DNA of 64,000 nucleotides from JBFJKD01 sp041600415 (GTDB lineage: Bacteria; Pseudomonadota; Gammaproteobacteria; Pseudomonadales; Porticoccaceae). The notes under the pieces were generated by a model. The model worked only from the letters and a program-made list of their open reading frames with translations, made no database searches and was not told where the DNA came from. Below are positions 44,604-53,660 of this stretch, piece after piece. Position 1 is the first letter of the stretch; each line of letters begins with the position of its first letter. The stretch is from NCBI GenBank assembly GCA_041600415.1, contig JBFIKF010000005.1:124001-188000 (forward strand). Direction: 5' to 3'. A program made the position numbers and the translations under genes.

Positions 44604-45497
44604 ATGAACACGCCATCACTCACATTCGGTCAGGTTAGCGTTTATCTGGGCGCGAAAAATGGCAAATACCCGGACGGTAATCAGGTAGTGGTACGGGGCA
44701 GCGACACCAAGGTCATCTTTGACACCCCACTAGTGGCCAATACCCTCAAGGCGGAACTGGAAGGCACCGACATGGTTATCCTAGGCCATGTGCATGAAGA
44801 CCACACTGCGGGGATTCATTTACTGCCCGAAGCTACGGTCCTCGCCCACGAAGCGGACGTAGACGCGATCCGCAGTATGGAAGGCTTGCTAAAGCATTAC
44901 GGTATGCCACCGGAACCCAGTGCGAAAATGGTGCCTTTTGTGACTGAGGAATTCTTTTTTCAGCCGCGGCCCGATGCTCAGAGTTATCGCTCGGAACAAA
45001 GCTGGAATGTGGGCCGAAGCACCATCACCGCCCTGCACACGCCGGGCCACACCGGCGGGCACTGCGCGTTGCTGGTGGAGCCCGAGGGCGTGTTATTTAT
45101 CGGCGATATTGACCTGTCCAGTTTTGGCCCTTACTACGGGGACGGCTGCTCCAATTTACCGGACTTCCGCCGCTCCATTGGCCGCCTGAAACAGATTGAA
45201 GCGAAAACCTGGGTAACCTCCCACCACAAAGGCGTTATCACCGACCGGGAAATTTTCCTCGACTTGTTACAGGCCTTTGCTGCCAAAATAGACCAACGGG
45301 AAGCGGCTATCCTGGCGGTGATCGGCGAACAGCCCAGAACATTGCACGACCTGGTAGCCCATCGCTTCGTTTATCCCACCTGGTACGACGGACTGTGGGC
45401 GGAAAGCTGTGAGACCTATACCATCACGCGGCACCTCGAAGAGTTGTTGGCAGTCGGTGCCGTCCGAGAAGATGAAGGGCTTTACAGTCTCGCGTAA
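44604..45497 (+). CDS. Metallo-beta-lactamase-fold hydrolase
   Basis: A 297-residue MBL-fold protein. Metal motifs are HVHEDHTAG, HTPGHTGGHC, GDIDLSS and TSHHKG, so a binuclear metal site is complete. The C-terminal helical extension (LLQAFAAKIDQREAAILAVI...) is like the winged-helix tail of LACTB2-type hydrolases and of persulfide-dioxygenase-like proteins; the substrate is unknown. The ATG at 44604 with GGAG upstream is preferred. The open frame extends to 44367 through the 8-bp repeat, but those residues are not domain-like. The stop codon lies in the first unit of a 12-bp repeat. Confidence 0.85.
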   Translation: MNTPSLTFGQVSVYLGAKNGKYPDGNQVVVRGSDTKVIFDTPLVANTLKAELEGTDMVILGHVHEDHTAGIHLLPEATVLAHEADVDAIRSMEGLLKHYGMPPEPSAKMVPFVTEEFFFQPRPDAQSYRSEQSWNVGRSTITALHTPGHTGGHCALLVEPEGVLFIGDIDLSSFGPYYGDGCSNLPDFRRSIGRLKQIEAKTWVTSHHKGVITDREIFLDLLQAFAAKIDQREAAILAVIGEQPRTLHDLVAHRFVYPTWYDGLWAESCETYTITRHLEELLAVGAVREDEGLYSLA

Positions 45498-45548
45498 CTC
45501 CTCGCGTAACTCCTCGCGTAACTCCTCGCGTAACGCCTCGGGTAATGC
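45489..45548. repeat. 12-bp tandem repeat (CTCGCGTAACTC)5 at the gene end
   Basis: Three exact 12-bp units (45489-45524) are followed by two degenerate ones (45525-45548). The TAA stop of the upstream gene is in the first unit and every unit repeats an in-frame TAA. Expansion or contraction would therefore leave the protein unchanged. The minus strand also encodes repeats but no gene. Confidence 0.85.
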
Positions 45549-45761
45549 ACCAGCGTTAGCCACATCAAAGAGTAAGGCCAACTGATTTCCCGTCGTGCAA
45601 CCTGGTTTAAAGATTTCGGCCAGTGCGGTCGATAACCCGTCTGGCGATCCCCGGTAAAGTTGCCGCTATAATGTGCTCCGCCAGATGGATGCATTGATTT
45701 AAAGCGTGCCCGAATCCCTGTCGACACCTGAGACTGGACCCCTGAAAAGTAGTATCACTTT

Positions 45762-46514
45762 ATGAATAGATTTGCCTACATTATTTTGTCCCTAGCTGTG
45801 TCCGCCAGCGCCCGCGAACCGGAGGCGCAAGTGCCGTTGGATGTGACCCATACCCACCCGTTGGTCGACGCCCAACCGTCGATGGAAGTGCATATTCACA
45901 GTGGGTGGGAGAGTCGTTACTCGCTGGAGGGTCGCGACACGCTGAACGGGGACGGCCTGTGGGCGACGAGTATTGAGGTGGCCAGCGGTCACCTGTCTGG
46001 TGGAATCTGGTACGGCGAATCGCCGGATCAGCGCTATAACGAATTGCGGGCAACTCTGGGGTGGGTTGAGGTAGTCGGCGATTTTGAATTTTATGCGGCC
46101 TATACCCACCTGCAGTTTATGTCTGAACACGTACACGACAACGAATTTGGCGTGGGTGGTAGCTGGTCGGGTTTGCCCCTCGACCTGGTGGTTGCGGTGG
46201 ACGGCTATTATTCGTTCGACGCGGACGGATCATTCTGGCAATTCGCGCTGAATCGCGCGTTACAGTTGTCGGACAAGCTTACCCTGGAGGGTTCCGGAAC
46301 CTACGGCATCAACACCGGCTATGTCGCCGACGGTCACCGCGGGGGCAACCATGCCGCCGCGCGGTTAGGGGCCGAATACGCCGTTACTCCCACGCTCATG
46401 TTTACCGCTCACGGGACTTACAGTTGGGCGGTGGGACAGAGTGAGAACAGGCCTGGCGACGAGCTGCTGAAGGATTTTTTTCACTGCGGTGTGGGTTTGC
46501 AGTGGTCCTATTAA
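45762..46514 (+). CDS. Outer-membrane beta-barrel-like protein
   Basis: A 250-residue protein with an N-terminal signal-like segment (MNRFAYIILSLAVSASA) and alternating aromatic/hydrophobic strands (FEFYAAYTHLQFM, LVVAVDGYYSF, GVGLQWSY at the end) typical of an outer-membrane barrel. A His-rich stretch (DVTHTHPLVDAQPSMEVHIHSGW) follows the signal. No named family is recognised with confidence. It is convergent with the BVMO gene, with four bases between stops. Confidence 0.65.
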   Translation: MNRFAYIILSLAVSASAREPEAQVPLDVTHTHPLVDAQPSMEVHIHSGWESRYSLEGRDTLNGDGLWATSIEVASGHLSGGIWYGESPDQRYNELRATLGWVEVVGDFEFYAAYTHLQFMSEHVHDNEFGVGGSWSGLPLDLVVAVDGYYSFDADGSFWQFALNRALQLSDKLTLEGSGTYGINTGYVADGHRGGNHAAARLGAEYAVTPTLMFTAHGTYSWAVGQSENRPGDELLKDFFHCGVGLQWSY

Positions 46515-46518
46515 CGAT

Positions 46519-48168
46519 TTAACCGCTAGCTGCCGCGCTCAAAACAAAGTCTTTGTTGTAACCGCTCACTTCTGCCTCTGTCAGGAATTGGCGATAGTTG
46601 GAAATGCCGCCAAAGTAGGCGAGGCCGGTACGGGATTTACCCGGCACGTTTTTGCCCATGTACCAGCTTTCGGTGAGCGGAAAGAGGGTTGCGGACACAG
46701 CTTCCTCGCACAGTCCGCCCCAGTGGTCTTCCGCCTCCGCGGTGGGTTCGATGCGGGTCAGTTTGCGTTCCTCCAGTTTGCGCATCAGGCGACCCACCCA
46801 CTCGATTTGTTCCTGGCCCAGAATGATCGGTTGAAACAACGGCGCCGGGCTGCCCGCGGCGTTGATAATAAACAGATTTGGAAAACCCGCGCTCATCAGA
46901 CCCATATGGGTTCGGGCGCCATCTTCCCAGTGCTCGGCGAAGGTGATGCCGTTGCGCCCGCGTACATCCATCGCTTTTAGCGAGCCGGTCATGGCGTCAA
47001 AACCGGTGGCAAAAACCAGCGCGTCGAACGCGTATTCCGTTTCCCCTACGCGCACCCCCTTGGGAGTGATTTCGTCGATGCCGTGCTGGCTGATATCCAC
47101 CAGGGTGACGTTGTCCTGCGCGTACACTTCGTAGTAGTTGGTCTCGGCGATCAGGCGCTTGGTGAGCGCCGGGTATTTGGGGGTGAGAATGTCCGCCAGT
47201 TTGGGATCTTTGATGCGCTCGCGAATTTTGGCGCGCAAATACTCGGACAGAAATTCATTGGCTTCCAGGTTGGTGTACACGTCGGGATAGACGTTGTAAA
47301 AACTGAGCCCGCCGTTTTTCCAGCGCTCGTCGAACAGTGCTTGCCGTTCTTCAGGGGTGGCGTCCAGGGCTGATCCGGTGACCGGCTGGCCAATATCATA
47401 GTTGAGCGCGACCCAGCCGCCAAAGGAGCTGTAGCGTTCGGCGGCCCGCCACTGGGCGTAATTGGCTTTCACCCGGGTAGAGTATTCCGCCGGCATGGGG
47501 TGATTGCGCAGGGGCAGGCAATATCCCGGTGTGCGCTGGAACACGTGCAGGTGGCCGACCTCGCTGGCGATGGTGGAAATAATCTGTACGCCGGAGGAAC
47601 CGGTGCCGATAACACCGACGCGCTGACCGCTCAGATCGACACCTTCCCGGGGCCAGCGGGCACTGTGGTACTGGGGGCCCTTAAAAGTATCGAGACCCCT
47701 GAATTTGGGTTTGATGGGCTGATTTAGCATACCGGTGGCCATAATCACGAAGCGCGCACGCACGGTTTCCCCGGTGCTGGCGTGCAGCACCCAGTGGTCC
47801 GCGGTTTCATCAAATTCCGCAACATCGATGCGCGCATCGAGCTGAATATCCCGGCGCAGGTCGAGGCGGTCGGCCACGAAGTTCGCGTACCGACACAGCT
47901 CATCGGCACTGGGATAGCGTTCCGACCAGGTCCATTCCTGTTCGATGACATAGGAAAACGACAGGGAGTATTCGATGCTTTCAATATCGACTTTAAGTCC
48001 TGGATAACGATTCCAGTACCAGGTGCCGCCCACATCACTGCCGGCCTCGTACAGGCGCGCGCTAAAGCCCAGTTCGCGCATGCGGTGCACGGCGGTCAGG
48101 CCAGCGAATCCGGCGCCGACGATAACGACGTCGTAGTTGGTGGTTGTCGTACCTTGAGGATTTGTCAT
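46519..48168 (-). CDS. Baeyer-Villiger-type flavin monooxygenase
   Basis: A 549-residue FAD/NADPH monooxygenase. The FAD motif is GAGFAGLTAV, the BVMO fingerprint FxGxxxHxxxWP is seen as FKGPQYHSARWP, and the NADPH motif is GTGSSG. It inserts oxygen next to a ketone, giving an ester or lactone, in the cyclohexanone/phenylacetone monooxygenase class. The substrate is unknown. It is downstream of dolP, with a hairpin between, and likely has its own promoter. Confidence 0.9.
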   Translation of the reverse strand: MTNPQGTTTTNYDVVIVGAGFAGLTAVHRMRELGFSARLYEAGSDVGGTWYWNRYPGLKVDIESIEYSLSFSYVIEQEWTWSERYPSADELCRYANFVADRLDLRRDIQLDARIDVAEFDETADHWVLHASTGETVRARFVIMATGMLNQPIKPKFRGLDTFKGPQYHSARWPREGVDLSGQRVGVIGTGSSGVQIISTIASEVGHLHVFQRTPGYCLPLRNHPMPAEYSTRVKANYAQWRAAERYSSFGGWVALNYDIGQPVTGSALDATPEERQALFDERWKNGGLSFYNVYPDVYTNLEANEFLSEYLRAKIRERIKDPKLADILTPKYPALTKRLIAETNYYEVYAQDNVTLVDISQHGIDEITPKGVRVGETEYAFDALVFATGFDAMTGSLKAMDVRGRNGITFAEHWEDGARTHMGLMSAGFPNLFIINAAGSPAPLFQPIILGQEQIEWVGRLMRKLEERKLTRIEPTAEAEDHWGGLCEEAVSATLFPLTESWYMGKNVPGKSRTGLAYFGGISNYRQFLTEAEVSGYNKDFVLSAAASG

Positions 48169-48202
48169 GGCTAAGCTCTCGCTGGGTATTACCTTATTGC
48201 GG

Positions 48203-48234
48203 CTGCCGAGGCGTCACTAGAGACGCCTCGGCAG
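48203..48234 (-). terminator. 13-bp perfect hairpin after dolP
   Basis: The arms 48203-48215 and 48222-48234 are perfect 13-bp complements around ACTAGA. On the minus strand the hairpin lies just after the dolP stop and 34 bases before the BVMO start. No T tract follows, so it may be a Rho-assisted terminator or mRNA-stabilising stem rather than a classic intrinsic terminator. Confidence 0.5.
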
Positions 48235-48239
48235 TGGTG

Positions 48240-48812
48240 TTAATCCAGATATTCAAAAACTTTTACCACCCGTATTGCACCGCGAGTGTTGCTGGCAATA
48301 CTGGCAGCGGTTTCGGCCTCGAGGCGGGTGACAATGCCCATCAGGTAAATAACTCCGGCCTCCGTGACAACTTTGATGCGTCGGCCTTCAATATCACTAC
48401 GGGCCAGCAATTTGCTTTTCACTTTGGTGGTTAACCAGCTGTCGTTGGTGCGCGCCAGCAGCGAGGAGGGACCCTGCACCTGAAGCTCGTTGTGGACCTG
48501 GCGCACGCCGCGAAATTTTCGAGCGGTGTCCCCGGCGAGGGTGCGCAGGGCGTCATTGGGAACTTCACCGGTCAGCAAAACCACTTTGTTGTAGGTGGTG
48601 ACATTAAAATGCGCGACGTCCAGTTGCGGGTGGGCCTTCTTAATATTGACCGAGATGAGCGTATCCATTTGCCAGTCGTCCAGATCGGCACCGAGGGACG
48701 TTTTGCCAGGATCTGGCTCAATGGGCTCTTTGGTGACGGCATCGATGGTGGTGGCACAGCCCGTGACCAGCAATGCGCCGAAAAGTAGTGCGACAAGCGG
48801 CTTCCTGATCAT
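48240..48812 (-). CDS. dolP: BON-domain outer-membrane lipoprotein DolP
   Basis: A 190-residue lipoprotein (lipobox LVTGC) with two BON domains (about residues 50-115 and 125-190). It matches E. coli DolP/YraP (191 residues), an outer-membrane protein that supports BAM and septal envelope integrity. It is the last gene of the lpoA-yraN-diaA-dolP operon and overlaps diaA by four bases. Confidence 0.92.
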   Translation of the reverse strand: MIRKPLVALLFGALLVTGCATTIDAVTKEPIEPDPGKTSLGADLDDWQMDTLISVNIKKAHPQLDVAHFNVTTYNKVVLLTGEVPNDALRTLAGDTARKFRGVRQVHNELQVQGPSSLLARTNDSWLTTKVKSKLLARSDIEGRRIKVVTEAGVIYLMGIVTRLEAETAASIASNTRGAIRVVKVFEYLD

Positions 48813-49390
48813 GCAGTGGATCCTCCGAATAACTGTTGCTCTATCAAATCACAAATACAAAACAGGGACAGCATGTGAATTTCCTGTACGCGGTATTGGT
48901 TGCTGTTTTCGGCATAGAGTTCCAGGTCCCCGTCTGCCAGTTGTGACGAAATGGCATTGTCGCCAGTTGCGGTCAGCGCGATGACTGTCATGCCACGCTC
49001 GTGGGCGGCAGCAATCGCCTGCACTAATTCGAGGGGGCTCTCCCCGGCACTGAACGTTATCAGAATATCTCCAGCTAGTGCCAACGCGCGCACCTGCGCA
49101 CTGAAGTTATCCGCACGGCTGCCTTGCGTTGCGCCGTAGCCTGGATTGCCGTCAAGAGCAATGGCGGCAAAGCCGGGGCGTTCGATCTGGTATCCGCGCA
49201 TCAGGCAGCGCACCAGAATAGTCACCAAGGCCGCCGATAATCCAGTGCCGCAGCACAGCAGTTTTTTTTCAGCGAGCAGGCCTGCGACGATGCGTCGCGC
49301 GGCTTCGGCAATGGCGGGGGACAGAGCTTCACCGACCGCCATTTTGGCTTCGATACTACGGTGAAAATGCTCGATTACCCGTTGTTTCAT
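48809..49390 (-). CDS. diaA: SIS-domain DnaA-associating protein DiaA
   Basis: A 193-residue SIS-domain protein. CGTGLSAALVTILVRCLM and FSAGESPLELVQAI are the sugar-phosphate loop blocks. Close to phosphoheptose isomerase GmhA, but synteny with yraN and dolP points to DiaA, which tetramerises and stimulates DnaA assembly at oriC. The gap to yraN is 16 bases. Confidence 0.88.
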   Translation of the reverse strand: MKQRVIEHFHRSIEAKMAVGEALSPAIAEAARRIVAGLLAEKKLLCCGTGLSAALVTILVRCLMRGYQIERPGFAAIALDGNPGYGATQGSRADNFSAQVRALALAGDILITFSAGESPLELVQAIAAAHERGMTVIALTATGDNAISSQLADGDLELYAENSNQYRVQEIHMLSLFCICDLIEQQLFGGSTA

Positions 49391-49406
49391 GGTCGTTTAC
49401 CAGGTG

Positions 49407-49802
49407 TCAGGCATCGGGGCGAAAGGCATCGCGAATCCAGTCCAGATGGTAGCCCTCGCGACTGTCGTCGGGGGTTAAACAAATGGCGTCAAACCGACAC
49501 GGACAGGTATCGCCCAACTGTTCGCTGTGCAGATAGTGGGCAGACGCACGCACAATACGCTGCTGCTTACGAGAATCAATGGATTCCGCAGCATTGCCGA
49601 AGCGCACATCGCTGCGCAGACGAACCTCGGCAAACACCAGGGTTTTATGGTGTTCGGCAATCAGGTCGATTTCGCCTCTGGGGGTTCGATAATTGGTGGC
49701 GCGAATGCGCAATCCCTGGCGGCGCAAAAAACGTGCGGCCAGTTGTTCGGCCTTTGCGCCTGGATTTGTGGTTTCGTTGGTGCGGGCTTTGCGGCCAAAC
49801 AT
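49407..49802 (-). CDS. yraN: YraN/UPF0102 family nuclease-fold protein
   Basis: About 131 residues starting MFGRKARTNETT. The core GEIDLIAEHHKTLVFAEVRLRS is the predicted PD-(D/E)xK-type nuclease motif of the UPF0102 family, whose function is unknown. The ATG overlaps the lpoA stop (ATGA). The open frame extends 50 codons further upstream inside lpoA and is not used. Confidence 0.9.
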   Translation of the reverse strand: MFGRKARTNETTNPGAKAEQLAARFLRRQGLRIRATNYRTPRGEIDLIAEHHKTLVFAEVRLRSDVRFGNAAESIDSRKQQRIVRASAHYLHSEQLGDTCPCRFDAICLTPDDSREGYHLDWIRDAFRPDA

Positions 49803-51703
49803 CAGCGTTCGAGTGTCCCGCGCACCGGGTAGACTTTGCCGTTGCGAAATTCCGCCCACTGTTGCTGTTGCAGCACGCGGTGGTCGGCCCCCAGGGTCAG
49901 GGTGCCGGTGTAGCCGTCCAGTTGAGCGGATCCGTCCATTACCGTAATCCATTGATGCAGTTGGTAGGCGTCGCTGCCGAGGGCGAACAGTTGGCGATAG
50001 GCCGGTGGCACACTACTGCCAGCCTGCAGGCCGCCGGGGGTCTTGCCCGGTAGACTCCAGGGCATGGCGCTAAACTGAATGCCGGAAAGATCCTGGTCGC
50101 GATTTTGATCGGGTGTGCCCACGTATATCAGCGAGGTGGCGTACACCGGTAAATCGCTGGCGTACAGAAAGTCGAGGGTGGGTTTGATCTGGCGACCCTG
50201 GTCGGTATTGGCTATCAACAGCACCATGTCGATATCCTGACGACGACGTGGCGCAGACTCCAGGTTTTTGCCGAGGGTGCGCTGCAGGCGATCGGCCCGC
50301 TGTTTGCTCTGATCGATCAACAAAATTTGCGCGAGTTGCGGACTGAAATCCCGTTCGTTGGCGGCATAGGGTGGTAGCGAAATAAGGGTGCCACCGCGCG
50401 CGAGCCAGCGATTGCGAAAGGCGCGCAGGGCCGCGTTACCCCAGGATGTGTCGGCGGTGATGGTGAGCGCGGAGCGGTGGCCCTGCAGCCAGGCGCGATC
50501 GGCAATTTGGTACGCTTCGTCGGCGATGGACAGACCGAACTGATACAGGTTGGTGGGGATCGGTGCGCTGGCGCCGATACTGGTCGCAGGGCTCCCACCG
50601 GGTTCCCCAGACGCCAGGCTTTCCACTTCTTCAAGATAATTCAGGGCAATGGTCGGGACCGGCAGTTCTGGCAATGCCGCGAGTGTGGCGACATCCTCCT
50701 TGCGCAACGGTCCGACCACCATTTGCGCGCCTTCGTTCAGGGCCCGCTGATAGACGTCTATCACGTTGCCCGCGCCGGTGTCGTAGACAAGTACTGGCGG
50801 CGCGCCGCCCTGTTGATTGGTGCTGTACCAGGCCGCGAGAAAGCCGTCGCGGATAACGGCGCCGGCTTCACCATAGGCGCCTTGCAGGGGCAGCAACAGG
50901 GCCAGTTGACCTAACTGCTGCGGTTGCGGCTGGGCAATGGACGCGGGTTGGGATTTAAGGCCCATGCTGGCTGGTGGGTAAATGGCCACCGGGTGGGTGG
51001 ACCAGTGTTGGCGCCAGGCACTAACGGCGCTGTCTTGCAGCTGCTGGTTATCGCCGCTGGCGCGCCAGGTCTGCACCAGTTGGTACCAGCCCTTTAGTTC
51101 TGTGTCAGTGGTCGAAACCAATAATTGTGCGATGGTCTGTTCCGGTGTGCGCAGGAGTATCTGCCAGATTTTTTCGTGCACCGCGGCGATGCGCTCGGGT
51201 TTTTTCAGCAGGCGCACGAGAGCGCGGTACTCGGTCACACTTCCGGTATCGTCACCCAGGGAGGCGTATAGATCGCCGCGCTGTTCGCGCCAACGTCGCT
51301 GCAGATCAACCGGCAATTGCTGCCATTGGGATTCCAGTGGTGGGGTCGCCAAAAAATCGCGGGCGTCGAAATAACGCGCTTCGTGGGTGGCAATGGACGC
51401 CGATAGCAAGGCGTAGGTGGCGAGTTCGGGCAAGCGCAATACGGTGTAGTCGAGGGGCGCTAACAGCGCTTGCGCGGCTGAGAAGTCGCGCATGTGGAAA
51501 TACGCATCCGCGGCGGCCACTTGATGATGTTCCTTCTGTGGCGATGGCGCCGTCGCGGCCAGCGCCAGCTCCTGCGCAGCGCGCTGGCTATAATTTTCGC
51601 CGGTCGTGTATGCTTGTTCAGGAATTTGCTGCATGCCGCCGCACCCTGCAATGAGTAGCGGGAGAATCCACAGGCAGTGACGAAACTTACAAATTAAAGG
51701 CAT
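49802..51703 (-). CDS. lpoA: Penicillin-binding protein activator LpoA
   Basis: A 633-residue outer-membrane lipoprotein (lipobox LLIAGC at residues 16-21). The N-terminal half is helical and TPR-like, and the C-terminal half (about 265-630) is a type-1 periplasmic-binding-protein-like domain (QLALLLPLQGAYGEAGAVIRDGFLAAWY). LpoA stimulates PBP1A for peptidoglycan growth. It is divergent from rsmI with 29 bases between start codons. Confidence 0.93.
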   Translation of the reverse strand: MPLICKFRHCLWILPLLIAGCGGMQQIPEQAYTTGENYSQRAAQELALAATAPSPQKEHHQVAAADAYFHMRDFSAAQALLAPLDYTVLRLPELATYALLSASIATHEARYFDARDFLATPPLESQWQQLPVDLQRRWREQRGDLYASLGDDTGSVTEYRALVRLLKKPERIAAVHEKIWQILLRTPEQTIAQLLVSTTDTELKGWYQLVQTWRASGDNQQLQDSAVSAWRQHWSTHPVAIYPPASMGLKSQPASIAQPQPQQLGQLALLLPLQGAYGEAGAVIRDGFLAAWYSTNQQGGAPPVLVYDTGAGNVIDVYQRALNEGAQMVVGPLRKEDVATLAALPELPVPTIALNYLEEVESLASGEPGGSPATSIGASAPIPTNLYQFGLSIADEAYQIADRAWLQGHRSALTITADTSWGNAALRAFRNRWLARGGTLISLPPYAANERDFSPQLAQILLIDQSKQRADRLQRTLGKNLESAPRRRQDIDMVLLIANTDQGRQIKPTLDFLYASDLPVYATSLIYVGTPDQNRDQDLSGIQFSAMPWSLPGKTPGGLQAGSSVPPAYRQLFALGSDAYQLHQWITVMDGSAQLDGYTGTLTLGADHRVLQQQQWAEFRNGKVYPVRGTLER

Positions 51704-51732
51704 TGAGTAGATCCAGGGCTTCAGGGAGTCTT

Positions 51733-52596
51733 ATGTCAGGCACATTGTTTGTGGTTGCAACACCCATCGGGAATCTGGGGGATATGGTACCCCGCGCTGT
51801 GACGATACTCCAGACGGTTGATCTCGTCGCCTGCGAGGATACACGCCATACGGGTCGGTTGCTGGCGCACTTTAGTATCGACAAGCCGCTGGTCGCCTAT
51901 CACGATCACAGCGACGCCGCGCGCATTCAGCGAATACTGAGTACCCTCGAGGAGGGCAAACAGGTGGCGTTGGTCACCGATGCCGGAACTCCGCTGGTGT
52001 CGGATCCCGGCTATCAACTGGTGCGCCTGGCGCGGGAGCGGGGCATCGATGTGTGCCCCATACCCGGGGCCTGCGCGGCCATTGCGGCGTTGAGCGTGGC
52101 GGGGCTGCCCAGTGATCGTTTTGCGTTTGAAGGTTTTCTGCCCGCCAAAGCTGGCGCGCGGCGCAAGCGCCTCGAAGGGCTGGTGGGAGAGTCGCGCACG
52201 CTGATTTTTTACGAGGCACCGCACCGCGTTATGGAGGCCGTTGCTGACTTGCGCGCAGTATTTGGCACTGATCGCGAAGGTTTTCTGGCCCGCGAAATCA
52301 GCAAGACCTTCGAGACATTTACGGCGGGTACCCTGGGCGAGCTGGAGTCCAATATCGCTGGCGATGCGAATCAGCAACGGGGCGAGATGGTGATTATCGT
52401 GCGCGGTGCAAACGCCGTCGACACGGATACGGGACAGGCCGAACAAAGGCGAGTGCTGACGCTGTTGATGGCCGAGCTGCCGTTAAGGCAGGCGGCGAAT
52501 CTGGCTGCGCGTATCACCGGGGCCAGTAAAAACGCACTCTATCAACAGGCGCTGGCGCTGCGCGACGACGCTCCGGAACAGGGCGATCCGCGTTAG
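51733..52596 (+). CDS. rsmI: 16S rRNA 2'-O-ribose C1402 methyltransferase
   Basis: A 287-residue SAM-dependent methyltransferase (YraL). The N-terminus TLFVVATPIGNLGDM and the block VALVTDAGTPLVSDPGYQLVR are diagnostic. It methylates C1402 of 16S rRNA. The ATG at 51733 follows GGGAG; an upstream in-frame TTG at 51703 would overlap the lpoA start. The divergent rsmI-lpoA arrangement is the normal one. Confidence 0.95.
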   Translation: MSGTLFVVATPIGNLGDMVPRAVTILQTVDLVACEDTRHTGRLLAHFSIDKPLVAYHDHSDAARIQRILSTLEEGKQVALVTDAGTPLVSDPGYQLVRLARERGIDVCPIPGACAAIAALSVAGLPSDRFAFEGFLPAKAGARRKRLEGLVGESRTLIFYEAPHRVMEAVADLRAVFGTDREGFLAREISKTFETFTAGTLGELESNIAGDANQQRGEMVIIVRGANAVDTDTGQAEQRRVLTLLMAELPLRQAANLAARITGASKNALYQQALALRDDAPEQGDPR

Positions 52597-52696
52597 CGTG
52601 GTAATATTCATTGGTACGCACTAAGCACGCGTCGGTGTGCAGGTGTTTGTGTAACCGGGTTTTTTAGGTGAACGGCCGTATGAGGAACTATATCCC

Positions 52697-53563
52697 GTGA
52701 GTACTTTATTGGATCAATTATTGGTTCTACTCGAACTGGAACGTATTGAAATAAATCTGTTTCGCGGTAAAAACTGGGATATCGGTTCAAAGAATGTGTT
52801 TGGTGGACAGGTGCTGGGCCAGGCGCTGGTGGCGGCGGGCAATACGGTGGAAGGGCGCAACGTCCATTCGCTACACGGTTATTTTTTGCGCCCTGGGGAC
52901 AAACAGGTACCGATTGTTTACGAGGTGGATCGCATCCGCGACGGTGGTAGTTTTACCACTCGTCGTGTGGTGGCCATTCAGCATGGCAAGGCTATTTTCA
53001 GCATGTCCGCGTCGTTTCAAAAGGCCGAGGAAGGGGTTCATCATCAGATTGATATACCGCCGGTTCCCGGTCCCGATAATCTGGCCTCCGAACGGGAGGC
53101 GCGCCTGGCTATCGCGCACCACTTGCCGGAAGATCAACGGGAGTTTTTTATTAAGGAACGTCCCATTGAAATGCGTCCCGTGACCCCGGACGACTTGTTA
53201 TCCGATGAGAAAAAAGCGCCGCACCAGATGTTCTGGCTGCGGGCTAATGGCAAGTTAAATGACGATGTGCCGCTACATCAGGCACTGCTGGCTTACACGT
53301 CGGATTTTTATTTTATGGGTACTGCCATGCGCCCTCATGGGCTGACCTTTGCGACGCCGGGTATGCAGGCCGCCAGTCTCGACCACGCCATGTGGTTTCA
53401 CGGGGAGTTTCGCATGGACGACTGGCTGCTGTATGTTATGGAGAGCCCGGCATCTTCCCACGGCAGGGGGTTAAATCTGGGACGTATCTATCGCGCGGAT
53501 GGCGCGCTGGTAGCGAGCTGTGCCCAGGAAGGGTTGATGCGTCTGCATCGGGACAAAAAATAA
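52697..53563 (+). CDS. tesB: Acyl-CoA thioesterase II
   Basis: A 288-residue double hot-dog thioesterase with GTG start. FGGQVLGQALVAAGNTV and the C-terminal AYTSDFYFMGTAM with SLDHAMWFHGEFRMDDWLLY match TesB (286 residues), which hydrolyses medium- and long-chain acyl-CoA. It lies 100 bases after rsmI and is convergent with the phosphotriesterase-like gene. Confidence 0.93.
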   Translation: MSTLLDQLLVLLELERIEINLFRGKNWDIGSKNVFGGQVLGQALVAAGNTVEGRNVHSLHGYFLRPGDKQVPIVYEVDRIRDGGSFTTRRVVAIQHGKAIFSMSASFQKAEEGVHHQIDIPPVPGPDNLASEREARLAIAHHLPEDQREFFIKERPIEMRPVTPDDLLSDEKKAPHQMFWLRANGKLNDDVPLHQALLAYTSDFYFMGTAMRPHGLTFATPGMQAASLDHAMWFHGEFRMDDWLLYVMESPASSHGRGLNLGRIYRADGALVASCAQEGLMRLHRDKK

Positions 53564-53596
53564 TTCGGCTTGATTTGTTAATCCGTTACGCACACA

Positions 53597-53629
53597 CCCG
53601 ACAAACGGGGGTGGCTCCTCGTTTGCGGG
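53597..53629. other. Stem-loop between convergent tesB and phosphotriesterase-like genes
   Basis: The arms CCCGACAAACG (53597-53607) and CGTTTGCGGG (53620-53629) pair with one bulged A around a 12-base loop. There is no T tract on either side. It may act as a weak bidirectional terminator. Confidence 0.35.
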
Positions 53630-53660
53630 CGTCAACAACAGGCAACTGCGGCCGCACAGA

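Noticed and set aside
45489..45548. Possible CRISPR array
   Set aside because: The 12-bp units are directly tandem without spacers, so they cannot be a CRISPR array.
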